Shown: positions 34,967 to 63,455 of the stretch, one piece after another
How the letters are laid out: every line of letters begins with the position of its first letter
Position numbering within the stretch: the stretch's first letter is position 1
NCBI GenBank assembly: GCA_023053575.1
Contig: JAKZAP010000001.1
Coordinates: 22,400,533 to 22,464,532 of the forward strand
DNA length: 64,000 nt
Reading direction: 5' to 3'
Origin: Branchinecta lynchi
Lineage: Eukaryota; Arthropoda; Branchiopoda; Anostraca; Branchinectidae
Notes under the pieces: model-generated
What the model was told of the DNA's origin: nothing
The model's database searches: none
Seen by the model: the letters and a program-made list of their open reading frames with translations, nothing else
Made by a program: the position numbers and the translations under genes

Positions 34967-36925
34967 GGGCCTTATACAAGCCCGCTATAAAGGCCCTGTA
35001 GCACAAAATATGCCGGGAACGACGGCGGTTATTCTAGCTAAGATAGATCAAATTCAACGCCGCAGGGGAAAAAATACTTTCTAAATCCTATTTGTTTGTA
35101 CAGGCTAAAATTTAACTGCTTCTCTTAAAAATTTCATCATTTACCGTGGATTACACACCGAGATCCTAAGAATTCCCAGAAACCGGATGGAGTGACGTAC
35201 CGGCAGCGGCAGCTACTGTAGGCTAGTCAATTCCCATAATCACATAAAGTGAGCACCACAGGCGAGATTTGTTAAGACAAGTTGGCAAACAGACTGTAAG
35301 GCAAGCCGCCGGGTTGATGGAATGGCTGTTGTTAACTCCACCTGAAACTTGGTTCCATATGGGCCATAGGACGATTTAGGTTCTTTGGGGGGGGGGGGGG
35401 AGAGGGTCAATGTAGACTCCTTCAAAAAGCTTGAGTAGGGCCCACAATCTCGTCAAAAGTTTCATAGCATTTACACAAAGATGAGTAATTTCAACAAATA
35501 AGACATAAAACACGATCAGTCGAAATTATAGAAAAAAATGCGTTCTGAGCCATCAAATATGACGTCTCCGTAAACCATAACAACATACACGGCTCGCAAC
35601 GTAAAAATAAAACTCGGAAGTCAGAGCGGAAATAATTTGTGACGTCAACAGATAAGATTTTTAAGATAAGATAAGATTTTATTTGCGCTAAAAGCCAACG
35701 GCCATGGCAAATACGTATATAACAAAAAACAACACCACACACAAAAAAAATATTAAACCCTTTCCCCTAAAATGACGAGCCTAACGGAGGATCCAGAATG
35801 TTTAACACATTCTTTTTTTACCCCTACCACTCCCAGGCAGTACTAGGAAGTGTAAACTGGTGAAATCCACGCAATTCCAACCCTGACCAGATTTATAACT
35901 ATTTTCGAAACTTATGCATAGAAGCTTGCAGCCTGATTCGCTGAATCAGTGTACTTTCCTTGGTAGGTTTTGGCAAACAAATAGAGCTGCTGAGCACGAG
36001 CCAGCAGATTCGCTGAATATGTTGCATTGACTTTTCTATAGACAAAAGAGCGAAAAAGCTTGAGCTGCGGCAGTTTCTCCAGCCAAGTCAGAACCTAGAA
36101 GGAAAGAAATTTTAGGGAAGGCATTCGGAGGGTGGAGTCGCCCCCTTTTGTTGAAACGAAGCACGAGATTCAGGAATCACTTTAAAGCGAATGAAGCGTA
36201 TCCCGAAATTTCCGTTTTTATCTCAAGCCTTACAGGCCGCAGTGTCGGTTATATGTGTGTTTTCTTTGTCACATTAATATATATTCTTCATGATTAGGTT
36301 TTTACCATTAGATAATTGAAAAGAAAACAAATAATTGAATTTCCCACGATAAGAAAAATACTATTCTAGAAGTTTCAGCAAGTTATTGAAGGTATTTGAC
36401 CAGTTGATTTATATTATAATTCTGGAAAGTACTTTATTCCAACAAAAAAGCTGATATAAATTTGCCATGTCTCTTAATTATTATCAAACTTTTATGCGAA
36501 CCTTCAACTTTCCGTGCTCAAAACAAGTCCTACCCTCGAAAAGTACGGGGAAAACTGCAACAAGCAGAGAGGTTGCATTTATAAGTAATTAGTTGCGTTT
36601 TTGTTCGGCTTTTGCCTGTCCCTTTTCAGCTTTGGCTTTTTATCGTTTTCAGACCTTTTTTAACATTCTCGCGTTTTCGTAAGCTGCCGTTACTACTAAG
36701 GACTTTTCACTTTTCTCGGATGAAAACGCTATTCTGACAAATGCCATTTTATTTGTATTTTACTTGCACTTCAAATTTTTCATCTTTAAAATCCGAGTCA
36801 GTCTCGAAATACTGATTTTCACTTTGAATCAAATTCCTCTTTTATTGGATTTTCGGATAAACTGGCTAAAGTAGCGAGACAAAAAGCCAAAAGGAGAGCG
36901 TAACTTGGTCATCTACCAAGTTTGC
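34967..36925. other. Intergenic stretch between SARAF and the cellulase gene
   Basis: Mostly unrecognised. At 35655-35765 there is a LINE 3' end in reverse (AGATAAGATAAGATTTTATT, then GGCCATGGCAAATACG). A G run lies at 35388-35400. Confidence 0.45.
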
Positions 36926-37765
36926 TTTTTGGGATCCCAAAACGTAAGTGGAGGGATACCTATGACATCGGAAAAGTTGTCCGTCTGTCTGTCCGTCTGT
37001 TAGCACGATAACTCTCGAAGGGAGTGAGATATTTTGATGAAACTTGGTGTGAGGACTCTTTGGGTCAAGGGTATGGTCAAGTTCGTAGATGGGCTCTGTG
37101 GCCCTACATTCAGGGGTGGGGGAGGGGGTTCAAATTATGGGGCAAACGAAATATTTTTAAACAGCTAATCTGGTAGTCGATTATGGGGTAAGAAGACATG
37201 CTGAACATGAATATGCTAAATATTTTCTCGTCCGACAAGTAGTTCGCCCAGAATCCGGCAAAAACCGGAAAGTTTGTCAAAAGTAAAAGTTTCATTTGAA
37301 GTTCATTAAATGTTCAGTTTAGGGGTAAGAAGACATGCTGAACACGATGGTGAAAACCATTTTCTTGCCGGACGAATAGTTTGTCCGGAATCAGGCATAA
37401 ACCTGAAAGCTGGTTAAAAGTAAAAGTTTGATTTGAAGTTGATTAAATGTTCAATTTAGGGGTAAGTAGACATGCTGAACGCTTATGTGAAAATCATTTT
37501 CTACCCGGACAACTAGTTCGCCCGGAATCCGTCCAAAACCGGAAAATTTGTTAAAAGTAATAAGTTTTATTTGAAGTTGATTAGATTACAGATTTAGGGG
37601 TAAGAAGAGACATGATGATATGAGATATGACAATCATTTTTTAGCCGGAAATATAATTCGTCCTGAATCCGGTTGTAACTTTTTTTTTTAGAAGCTAAAG
37701 TTTTAATTTGAAATTGATTGGATATTCTTTATACGGATAAGGAGAAACCTTTGGTCTTGTTCTAG
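36926..37765 (+). repeat. Family B element, copy 5 (upstream of the cellulase gene)
   Basis: TTTTTGGGATCCCAAAACGT start, short GTCTGTCCGTCTG microsatellite, and four diverged 137-bp-type units. The right end retains AAACCTTTGGTCTTGTT but the GGGATCCC before it is lost. It ends about 160 bp before the TATA-like box. Confidence 0.88.
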
Positions 37766-37923
37766 TCCGGCTAGTTGTGCGTGTTAGCCACAGCAAATTC
37801 ACCTCATTGACGTAGCAAACTGTAGCACCTGGCCATTGTACTAGTCAAAGCATTGTTCCTAGCCAGATATTCGATTTTCCATCGTTTCGTCCGTCCCAAC
37901 TGTTCACACATCCTGGGATATTG

Positions 37924-37931
37924 TATATATA
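37924..37931 (+). promoter_or_regulatory. TATA-like box of the cellulase gene
   Basis: TATATATA lies 48 bp before the start codon, so transcription would begin near 37955 with a leader of about 25 bases. An out-of-frame ATG at 37933 would then lie before the transcript start. The position fits a core promoter; activity is inferred. Confidence 0.45.
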
Positions 37932-37978
37932 CATGTTCAACTCTGAGGATAATGACTATTCCGTAGCAAACGTGGGAG

Positions 37979-54006
<16,028 letters not shown>

Positions 54007-54160
54007 GCTCCTACGCCCCGATAAATTTAGACTCTTAAAGGACCCGTCGAACCTATGGTTATAATTTCTTGGGTGTCCCAACCAATTCAAGAAGAGTCTT
54101 GACGAACATTTTGGAAAAGTCACTTTTGGTGTTGATATCTTAGCCTACTGTTGTATGATC

Positions 54161-54170
54161 AATAAATAAA
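54161..54170 (+). terminator. Poly(A) signal of the cellulase gene
   Basis: Overlapping AATAAA signals (AATAAATAAA) begin 155 bp after the stop codon. This is the normal distance and sequence for a metazoan cleavage and polyadenylation signal. Confidence 0.7.
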
Positions 54171-54400
54171 CAATTTTAAAGCAGAAGTGAAACCCGACAC
54201 AATTTCATTTATTTTATTCTCAGTACCTGCCGTAATTAGCAGCCAGACAAGCTTTGATTTTCTTTTCACTTTTTTGGGGGGCTTTTATTCTCAAGCCACT
54301 TACAACCTTCACGCGGAGTTTTTAGTAACAGTTAAGCCACGCCTCTCTGGTTGTTTGGTTCAATCCTAGGTGCGAACATACAAACAAATCAGAGACAGTG

Positions 54401-55500
54401 TTTTTGGGATCCCAAAATGTAAGTGGCGGGATACCTATGACATCGCAAAAGTTGTCCGTCTGTGCGCACTATAACTCTCGAAGGGAATGATATATTTTGA
54501 TGAAACTTGGTGTGAGGATTCTTTGTGTCAAGAGTAAGATCGAGTTCGTAGATGGGCTCTTTAGCCGTATATTTAGGGGTGGGGGAGGTGGTTTAAATTA
54601 GGGGCAAATGAAATATTTTTACACAGATAATGTGATAGTCGATTATGATGTAAGAAGACATGCTGAACACGATGTGAAAACCATTTTGTCATCGGACAAG
54701 TAGTTAGCCCGGAATCCGGCAGAAACCGGAAAGTCTGTTAAAAGTAAAAGTTCTATTTGGAGTTGATTAGATGTTCGATTTAGAGGCAAGAGGACATGCT
54801 GAACTTGATGGTGAAAACCATTTTCTCACCGGACAAGTAGTTCGCCCGGAATCCGGCCAAAACCGGAAAGTTTGTTAAAAGTAATAGTTTTATTTGGAGT
54901 TGATTAGATGTTCGATTTAGGGGTTAAAAATACATGCTGCAGACTTTTGTGAAAAAATTTCTACCCGGACAAGTAGTCCGCCCGGAATCCGGCCAAAACC
55001 GGAAAATTTAAGGTTTTATTTGTAGTTGATTATATATCCGATTTAAGGGTAAGAAGAGATGCTGAATCCCTGTATGAAAATAATTTTTTACCCGGACATA
55101 TAGTTTGACCGTAATCCGGCTGGAGCCCGAAAATTTGTCATAAGTTGAATTTTTTTTTTTTGAATTTGATTAGATGTTCAATGTTGGGGAAAGAAGATAC
55201 GCAGAGATCGTTTTTGAGCTTTCTTTTTTGGCCGGACAGGTAGTTCCAGAATTCGGCTGAAACCGGGAAATTGGCAGAAGTGGCAGGAAGTTTTCGTCAA
55301 AACGGACATGACTTGTAGGGGTAAACACGCATGATGAATCCATATCTGAACTTGATTTCTTAGATGATTAGCTATTTGGCCTTAGTCTGTTTCTGAATTT
55401 TAATAGTAAAAATATTCAAGGAGTCTGGCAAAGAGAAGACCCAATTGTCTGGATCAAATATTGAATTTTTGGTATCCCATCGAAACTTTTGGTCTTGTTT
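54401..55500 (+). repeat. Family B element, copy 6
   Basis: Starts TTTTTGGGATCCCAAAATGT and ends TTTTTGGTATCCCATCGAAA, the latter with one change in GGGATCCC. Four to five diverged core units lie between. The microsatellite has shrunk to GTCCGTCTGTG. Confidence 0.92.
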
Positions 55501-55858
55501 ATTTGGAAGTCGAGTAAACGGTTAATATGCAGTTTGCTCTCACGGAGAAGACACTTGTCAGAGTTGCCATACTTGTTGCATATGAACTGATTTGTGTTTT
55601 CTCTTTTGGAGATTTCCAACTGAAATTAGACCGGCGAGCTATTCAGTAAACCTTGAAAGACATCCAGATAGGCTTTACCATAGCGCCAACCTAAGTCATG
55701 ACTTGGGGCGCATCATTCAGGGGGGGGGGGGGGTTAAGGGCGTGTATACAGAAGTACTATTTTGTACTATTTTGAAAATGCTGATAAAATGTTGTTAATG
55801 GTAACGGAGTTTATCCACATACAAGAGCGAACCGCTTCACTTCGTTGCAATCTTGCAG

Positions 55859-55967
55859 AAATGATCCTACCAAGGGTTGGATCTTGTATCCGCGTGCTGC
55901 ACTCTCTCTAGGTTGGCCTAGTGGGAAATCCTACCCTGATCATGTCCCAGGTGCCATCGAACAGCAG
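55859..55967 (+). CDS. Unassigned candidate internal exon
   Basis: A 109-nt open stretch is bounded by CTTGCAG and CAG|GTGATG. In the frame that leaves one leading base it encodes 36 residues beginning NDPTKGWILYPRAALSLG and ending VPGAIEQQ. The composition looks protein-like, with GWPSGKSYPDH in the middle. I do not recognise the family, and found no partner exon within the window. It lies about 2 kb after the cellulase stop and may be an exon of a gene that extends beyond the window, or chance. Confidence 0.3.
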
Positions 55968-55970
55968 GTG

Positions 55971-56540
55971 ATGTGATGTGGTTTTGAGGTGGAGGTTAGG
56001 CTAGGTCTTGAGAAGGGTTTTTGGAACCTAATGAAGAGCGTGACAAAACTGTATTAAAACCGGTGGGCTGACCTTACTCTCCACTCTCTCACCAATCAAA
56101 TTTGAGGGAAGGAATTTCCTATCAGACTGAGCCTATGGCTCAACTCAACGTTCCCCTTTCTCTCTTTGCTACTCAAAGCAAGTGAAAACAAGTGCACAAG
56201 CGCTCAGTCGTGGAGTATGAAAGTAAAATGTTTATCACATCTTATGTACAACAGCGGTAGAACGAAGACATGTCACATCCCCAATAATAAAAAAACATTG
56301 AGCCGGCCAGTCCGACTCTTTAAACCTCTTTTCATTGCCTGATACCCCCTTCATTAAGATCGGCATATCATCGGTCATATGACAAAATCTTCAAGTTTCC
56401 AGCTCATCATTAAGGATTAAAGTACGCCGCATGGTCTTATTTGTTGCTTTTACACCAAAATCCGCATCTATACATATATATATCCACAAGTATACAAGAA
56501 CTGAACTTGAGACATGTCGTAGGTCGTAGACGACTTAACT
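55971..56540. other. No gene recognised
   Basis: Nothing identified after the candidate exon. Confidence 0.4.
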
Positions 56541-56968
56541 CACCGTAAATCTGGGCCCAGTTACCCATGGACGGGAGGCAGGGGCGTCCCGACCCCTTCC
56601 TGATAGGCGGGGGGGGGGGGATCAGAATTTTACCGGAATTTTTCTAAGTCTTATCGGAATTTTTGTCAGGTTTTACCGGAAATGTCTCCGTAATAACCAT
56701 CTCTGCAGAAACTCTAGAATAGGTCTTACTGTCATGTTCTGACTTCTGTTATGCGTTACAAACAACAAAAATAGGCTCGGTAAAGTTTTATTAAAAGGGC
56801 AGCTTACTTTTCATTCTGATATTTGTATACTGAAATATTTTGAACACATCTGAAGGATTTTGTTTTTTCCGTAATAAAGTTCAGAGCGTGGGCTGCTTGC
56901 ATGACAAACCAAAACCCACCAAGACGCGGAGGATTTGAATTTAAACAAAGGCCTGCATTTCCAGGGCT

Positions 56969-57930
56969 AAAGATGCGGGATCGACTAAAAGCAGGAAAGG
57001 AAAGGCAAGAGAAAAGCAGGAAAGAATACTAAAACCAGGATGGGCAAACTAAAACGAGGAAAGAATTACCAAGAATCGAGGATTCGAATAACTGGCAAGC
57101 CTTTCCTCTGTTTAATATCCCGTGAGGGGGCGGCAACTTCCATTTGTTAAAGTTCACCTTTTCCTCCTTTTAGTATTCGAAAAAACTGGCAAGCCTTTCC
57201 TCTGTTTAGTTTCCCGTGATGGGTCGGCAACTTCCATTTGTTAAAGTTCACCTTTTCCTCCGTCTAGTACTCGAAAAAACTGGCAAGCCTTTCCTAGTAT
57301 CCCATGAGGGACTAAAAGGAGGAAATTGTGAACTTTTACAAGCGTAAGTTGCCCACACCTCACGAGATACTAAACAGAGGAAAAGCACGGCACAGCTTGC
57401 CAGTTTTTCCTAATACTAAAAGGCGAACTTTTACAAATGTTAGTTGCTGACCCCTCACGGGATACTAAACAGAGGACAGGCTTGCCAGTTTTTTAGAATT
57501 CCTAATTTCTTTCCTCGTTTTGGTACTCTCCGTGACAAGCTACTAAAACCAGGAAAGAAATGGTAGACTTGAAATATCTTAATTGCCGACCCCTCGCTGG
57601 ACTCATGATCGCCTACCGACAAGGTACTAAAAGGAGGAAAAGGTGAACTTTTACAAATGTAAGTTGCCGACCCCTCACGAGAAACTAAACTGAGGAAAAG
57701 CACGGCACAGCGTGTCAGCTTTTTCGAATACTAAAAGGAGGAAAAGGTGAACTGTTACAAAATGTAAGTTTCCGACCCCTCACGGGATACTAAACAGAGG
57801 AAAGGCTTGCCAGTTTTTCGAATCCTCGATTCCTGCTAATTCTTTCCTCGTTTTAGTTTGCCCTTCCTGGTTTTAGTATTCTTTCCTGGTTTTCTCTTGC
57901 CTTTCCTTTCCTGCTTTTAGTTGATCCCCC
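56969..57930. repeat. Giant fold-back made of alternating AGGAAAGG/CCTTTCCT units
   Basis: Outer arms: GATCGACTAAAAGCAGGAAA at the left pairs with TTTCCTGCTTTTAGTTGATC at the right, and AAACGAGGAAAGAATT with its complement. The interior has about eight roughly 90-bp blocks in both orientations with CCTCACGGGATACTAAACAG and GGCTTGCCAGTTTTTCGAAT-type text. Confidence 0.9.
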
Positions 57931-58038
57931 CGAGTTCTCCTCTCAAGTTGGCTCTTGGAAAGTGAAAGTGCTAAGGCACGGGACACTCAATCCCCACAGA
58001 CGGGGAATGCTCCAATTATAATCACCATCATCAAAAAG

Positions 58039-58417
58039 GACTCCCTTCGGAATCAATTTTTGCTGGTGTTCGTGCAATATAAAATTAATTAAAAAACGAC
58101 CAGAATAAACAAAACCAAGAATAAAGTGAATCTAGACTAATTTCGTGAACTGCATACTTTCTTTCGAATAAAATCCGTTTTGGAAGCATTCCCCGTGTTC
58201 TCGCTGTTTCTTACGCGGGGTCCGCATGGAGTGACTCGCTCTATTATCGCCGTTCCCTTCGATCCCCCCGAAGTCAATCAATCAATCAATCAATCTTTAT
58301 TATTCGATAAACATTCCTTACGGTATTCACAAAAAACCGAATATTTGTTATCTCGTCAAACATAACTATATACAATTGCGCTTTTACATAGTCCTCAGTG
58401 AACGGCGAGAATACGTC
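58039..58417. repeat. AGGCGTATTCTCGCC-family element, inverted copy, interrupted
   Basis: Matches the reverse complement of 48481-48761 (AAAATCCGTTTTGGAAGCAT, ATTCCCCGTGTTCTCGCTGT) up to 58273 and again from 58391 (GTGAACGGCGAGAATACGTC). The gap is filled by a LINE tail. Confidence 0.85.
58271..58391 (-). mobile_element. Short LINE 3' end insertion
   Basis: AATCAATCAATCAATCAATC tail followed by TTTATTATTCG and about 90 bp, flanked on each side by AGTC, a probable target duplication. Confidence 0.7.
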
Positions 58418-58432
58418 TATGGTCGATAGAAG

Positions 58433-58590
58433 CTTCAGTTATTTATTTCAGGTTTGTTTCCTTCCCCGATGTTGACCCTGAAGATTGACAGCCGGGATGA
58501 GGACCCTTGCCAAGAAGGGCCGAAATGTCGCTGCTAAAGCATCGTAGCTGACATATCCGTCTTATGGATTACTTGAATGTACACTTCTAT
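58433..58590. repeat. Fold-back family, single arm
   Basis: AGAAGCTTCAGTTATTTATT, GTTGACCCTGAAGATTGACA and the inverted core at 58499-58523 match the left arm at 38914-39040 in reverse. Confidence 0.8.
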
Positions 58591-59225
58591 CCGCGATTTG
58601 CATTTAGGGATTTCTGATTGAACTGGATGAAATTTAAGGATTTTCTTACAACGGCGGCGCCATCTCTTGAATTTAATTTCGCGGGAAATTCTCATTCAAA
58701 TTTAAGGGCCAAGGTAAAAAAAAAATCCTCTCATCTTTTTAAATTGGAATGCTGTCTAAATTTCTTATACTCAACAGAACAAATGATGAATTTAAATGTA
58801 GCAACCAGAGTTACCCTTTCTAGTTTCAGCACTGGGTCCATTACATAGACAGTAATTACAGCCAGGAGGGGTATCCAACCTTCAACTGTTCAACAAGATT
58901 TCAAATTTCCAGATAACAAGAGAAGTTTTTCCTTAAGAATATCTATCTGACTTATAAAGGAACCAATAAATATGACAGAAATACTAGACTGAAGCTAATT
59001 GAATAGATTATGTATTGTATAAATAAATATTGCTAAAACAAAAAAGTGATGAAAAAGTTTGAGTTAGCAAAGTCAATAGCCACATAATCCCTTTTCAGAT
59101 CCAATTCGAAATTGTGTTTTATTTAAAGTTCATAGTACAGCAGGACTCAGAAGCGTTTTGTTCATGGCTGAACCACCCACCCACCATGCAAACTTGAGGG
59201 TATGCTGGCACTCAGCGGTTGGCCC

Positions 59226-59938
59226 CAGTCATACACAAATCCTCAAATTTTGGGCATGGTGCCCTAACGTCTGGGCATGCCTGGACGTATGGCACCATGC
59301 CCTGGAGCATGGGCATGGTATCCCTGTGAAATTTGGTTAAACTAACACTGGCTACACACCTAAATACGGTCTTCTTCCTGTCCTGGATCAAAAGATACCT
59401 GATTTCACTGTCTATCCAACCTCATTTTCTAATTTCCAAAATGTTAGAGCACTTCCTAAGATACAGATTCTTTCCCAGTGGGTTTACCCTATCCTTTTCC
59501 AGGTAATTGCCACTAGGTTACTCAATCCTGTCCATGTTGTCAAAAGTCAGAGTAAAAAAAGGGAAAAAAAATTACTCAAATAAATACAATAAAATGCAAT
59601 TACAATCAAAAGGAAACATTTGCTCCAGTAAACGGATTGAAAAGCTTGCCTCATCCATGCTACCTAGCAGCAATTTTCTGAAAAAGGATAGGATAAACCC
59701 ACTAGAAGAGAAGTGGCCTCCAAAAAACTCTATGTATCTTGGAAGTGCTCTAACATTTTGTAAATTGGAAAATGAGGTTGGATAGAAAGTAAAATCAGGT
59801 ATCTTGTGATCTAGGATGGGAAGAAGACCCTATTTAGGTATGTAACTAGTCTCAATTAAATCATTTCACAGGGGTACCATTTCCATGCCCATTCGTTGGG
59901 GCACCATTCCCAAAAATTGAGGATTTGTGCATGATCAC
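59226..59938. repeat. Fold-back element with about 270-bp arms
   Basis: The left arm CACAAATCCTCAAATTTTGG pairs with the right AAAAATTGAGGATTTGTGCA; GTCCTGGATCAAAAGATACC pairs with GGTATCTTGTGATCTAGGAT; CAGTGGGTTTACCCTATCCT pairs with AGGATAGGATAAACCCACT. The loop is about 180 bp. Confidence 0.9.
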
Positions 59939-60019
59939 ATTACATCATCAATGACAGAGCGATTCAACAGATCAAGACTGATCTTAATTCGCTCCGAAGT
60001 GCGAATTAAGGTAATGACT

Positions 60020-60090
60020 GGGCGACCCGCTGGCAAATAAAACAACTTCGGGCACCCGGGCCTTTCCAGTGAACGTCCCGCTGGCAAATA
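60020..60090. repeat. Short direct repeat GCTGGCAAATAAAAC
   Basis: Two copies about 43 bp apart (near 60030 and 60072), in unannotated DNA. Confidence 0.6.
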
Positions 60091-61364
60091 AAACGACAAC
60101 AAACAGTCCACTGTACTATGAACTTCCAATACGACGCAACTCAGATCAGCTTCAAAACAAAGAAAAGGCACAGAGTTTGAATATTTTGGAGACATGACTG
60201 TGAAAAAAGTCATATTTTGCCTCTTGACTGTCAGGACAGCATGTACATTTCGTTTTAACATTTCGTGCAAAATCGAGGTAGTGTAAAAACGAGGTCAGGT
60301 ACCCCTCTTGTAGCTGTTCAACCCTATATACACATTGGATTGGCATAATCTGGGATATTTGTCTCTTACTTAGGCCTAGACCAGGAATAAGGTGTTTTTC
60401 CAGAATAACTTATGTTGGCCTGTGTCAACCAAGGCTACCAACATACAGCAACAGGAGATGATTAGCCCACACGGCAATTAATATTGGAACCTTGTTTTCT
60501 GGTCAATCTCTATCGATTACATTAGCCTAAAGTATTTAGTCACAAGAGACATAGCCTAGGCCTGGCCTAGACTGTATATTAAAGATAGCCTTTGTTACTA
60601 AGAATGGCACCAAAGTCGGCAAAGACTATGACAGACAGGGGTGGCCTGAAGGGGGGGTGAGGGGGGGTGACTCACCCCCCCTGCCTTCTGTTAAGTCGTA
60701 TGAGTCGTTTGTTTTGGCCTTTTGCTAAGTTGTATCAGTCGTTTATTTTGGCCTCGCCGAGGGTCCCGGGCATTCATTTTATAAAAAAATAATCCGAGTC
60801 GTTTAATTTTCTTATATTATTTTGTCTCTGCACAGCTTCAGTTGTATGCCAGTCCCCGAAGAAGTCGTTTAAACCAGGTTTTGTAACCCGATAGGTCGCA
60901 GACATGATTCATGGGGGCAGCAATGCGGCTACCTGTTCTACTCCCATGGGATTGGGATCTGCCTAACTTCGGTCTTTCAGGTTTTAGCCTGTCAAAATTA
61001 CAATAGGTTAGTTGTTGAAGTGAAGTCTGACTGGTAACATTGAAATAGACCAAAAGCGAGAGACAAGGTTATGTGCATTAATTTTTGGTCATCTTTGGCT
61101 ATAAGTGAAAAAAGAAGGAATAAATTTTTTAAACAGAATGGAAAGGCCATTAGAAATCAAACGACAGGAGACCCGCGAAAGAAGTGTGCCAGAACAAATC
61201 GAAAAATGTCGATTACAAAGAGAGGTTGAGGTAGGAACAACGCTTGAAAAGGACAAGGAGGATTTAATATACACCCGAAATTCGTTTCCCAGGACAGGAG
61301 GGGTTCCGCAGACGCTGGAATAGCTCATTCTAGTCGGGAGGTAAATTTTTGGCATCTATGCTAG

Positions 61365-61990
61365 CAGAGGCGTTACTATCAAAATGTTTTTTGGGGGGGA
61401 GAGGAGCAAAAATATTCTTCGGGCAAAGCTGACTGCGAATCGTATGTACCACTGCTGACTGCGAAACATAGCACTATCAGATATGGGAGGAGCAAGGTAT
61501 TTACCGACTGGCTGGTAATTGAAAATCGACTGTTTCCCCAAAAAATCGATTCTTTTTACGAAAAATCGCGAAAAATACTATTTTCTACCGGCTAGCTGAC
61601 AACATCGGGGAAGGGGGGGGGGGCTGCAGTCTACCACAAACCCCTGATTTTTGGATACCCTATGCCAAACGCTGGATATACCTAACATTTGGCATAGCCT
61701 ATGCCTAACGCTGGATACCCTATGTCAAACGCTGGATATCTGTCGGTACTCTAACCCTGACCTATCTCACTATAGGTTAATTCTGATTGGTTGATTTCAG
61801 AGCTTCATTTAAATCATCAATATCTTATTGGAAACAGGTATCCAGCGTTTGGCATAGGGTATCAAGTGTTAGGAATAGGCTATGCCAAATGCTAGAGATA
61901 TCCAGCATTTGGCATAGGGTATCCAAAAATCAGGGGTTTGTGGTAGACTGGGGGGCTGCATCCAACCCCACCCCCTACGTGACGCCCATG
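61365..61990. mobile_element. Nested short hAT-like element with 8-bp duplication
   Basis: Ends CAGAGGCGTTACTA and CGTGACGCCCATG, flanked by TATGCTAG at 61357-61364 and 61991-61998. The interior is itself an inverted repeat (ACCACAAACCCCTGATTTTT at the left, its complement at the right) with repeated GGCATAGGGTATCCA-like words. Confidence 0.9.
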
Positions 61991-62459
61991 TATGCTAGTG
62001 TTAAAGCACATCTGAAAAGACTTCGTAAAATTCAGGACACTCATACAACTCGAAAATGATCTCTTATATGTTTAAGATATTCTAAAAGCGAACTTCTTGT
62101 CTTCATTTGCTGTGTATATAGTATCTTCTGTCGCGTAGAATCAAATTCTGCAAACCAGTTTTAAGTTGCAATTCTTTAGATGTAGCTCACTGTAGCTTTA
62201 CCTGCTTTAGTTTTCGGCATGAAAGTACAGTGTGTCGAGTGACAAATAAAACGGTACACGGTACTTTCATTATGAAACAAAAGTACATCAAATCACCCGG
62301 AAAAAAACGCAATTCAAGTCTCGTCGGCGAACCTGGCGTCTTTTTCTATATCTGTAAACTCCTGTCAGGCCAAGACCAAAAGTTCTTTAGGTCCGGAAAT
62401 CCGGATTTTTTTTTTAACGCACTGGCAAATCTGTTTTCCTCGTTCGTTTCTGAGGAAGT

Positions 62460-62820
62460 GTGTTCTGAACGTGAAAATTACTTTTTCTGCTATTAGTTTG
62501 GAGCAAGTCTACTTTCTTTTCTATGGGCTTTAACTTGTCACTTTTTCGATGGACAGAGGCTTGATTTCATAGCTATTCTTAATTTTTCATTGGGATCGCA
62601 AAATGACGCTCTGCTCCTCGGCTCACGTCCATAAATCAGGATTTTTTTTTTCCGGAATTACTTTTTTTGCTTTAATATGGAACAAATCTACTTTGTTTTC
62701 TGTGGCCACTATTTTGTCACTTTTTTCGACGGTCAGATTTGTTATTTCAAAGCTGTTTTTCCTTTTCAATGGGATTGCAAAAAGACGGTCTCCTCTTCGG
62801 TTTTTCACAAAATTTCGCCG
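62460..62820. repeat. Diverged tandem duplication inside the hAT-like element
   Basis: Two copies of about 165-200 bp share AATTACTTTTTCTGC, TTTGTCACTTTTTCGA-like and CATTGGGATCGCAAAATGAC-like blocks. Confidence 0.75.
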
Positions 62821-63455
62821 GTGGCACATTTCATAGTATCCTCTACTTAGAGGAACGGTGTGTCATTTACTTGGCGATTAGGCTTGGAACTTATTAGATT
62901 TGAAACACATTAAAGGCTGGCTAGAATCTTTCTAGACAAAGGCAGATTAAAAAAAATTCGCATGCGGCGCTTGATTAAATTTGTCCCGGGTACAGGCGTT
63001 GAAAGCTTTCCACTTATGCGAAAGTTGAAATTTAAAACTGAGGCTATGAAGGTATGTATACAAAAATTTTGATTACAAGAATAATTTCAGCTGATGCATT
63101 GCAGCTAGTTTTACATCGGCTCTATTACTTATTGGTGGGGAATGTGCGCCATGCCGCAAAGTCGCGACAGTTCATTTTCGTTGGTACCTGCGAGTCGTAT
63201 ATTACGATCCATGAGTCGTTGAAATGAGGGGTCTCACCCCCCCTGGCCTGAGTGCTTCGGACCACCCCTGATGACAGAATTGAAACCTAACACCATTTAT
63301 TTATAGGCTACAGAATAACACAATTTTTTATTGCATACACTTACTGATATCTGACTGGTATGCTTGCTGGCTAAAAATCAAATATTTAGTAAGCTATTAG
63401 AACTCGGATAGAAAACAAATATCAATGTTAACAAATATGAACATTGCACATTGAG

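Larger units (their letters stand above)
60636..63270. mobile_element. hAT-like element, 2.6 kb, with 8-bp duplication
   Basis: Ends CAGGGGTGGCCTGAA and TTCGGACCACCCCTG are inverted repeats with two mismatches, flanked by ATGACAGA at 60628-60635 and 63271-63278. The interior at 62100-63120 resembles the element at 33087-34958 (AAAATTTCGCCGGTGGCACA, GATGCATTGCAGCTAGTTTT). No transposase is recognisable. A second element is nested at 61365-61990. Confidence 0.9.
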
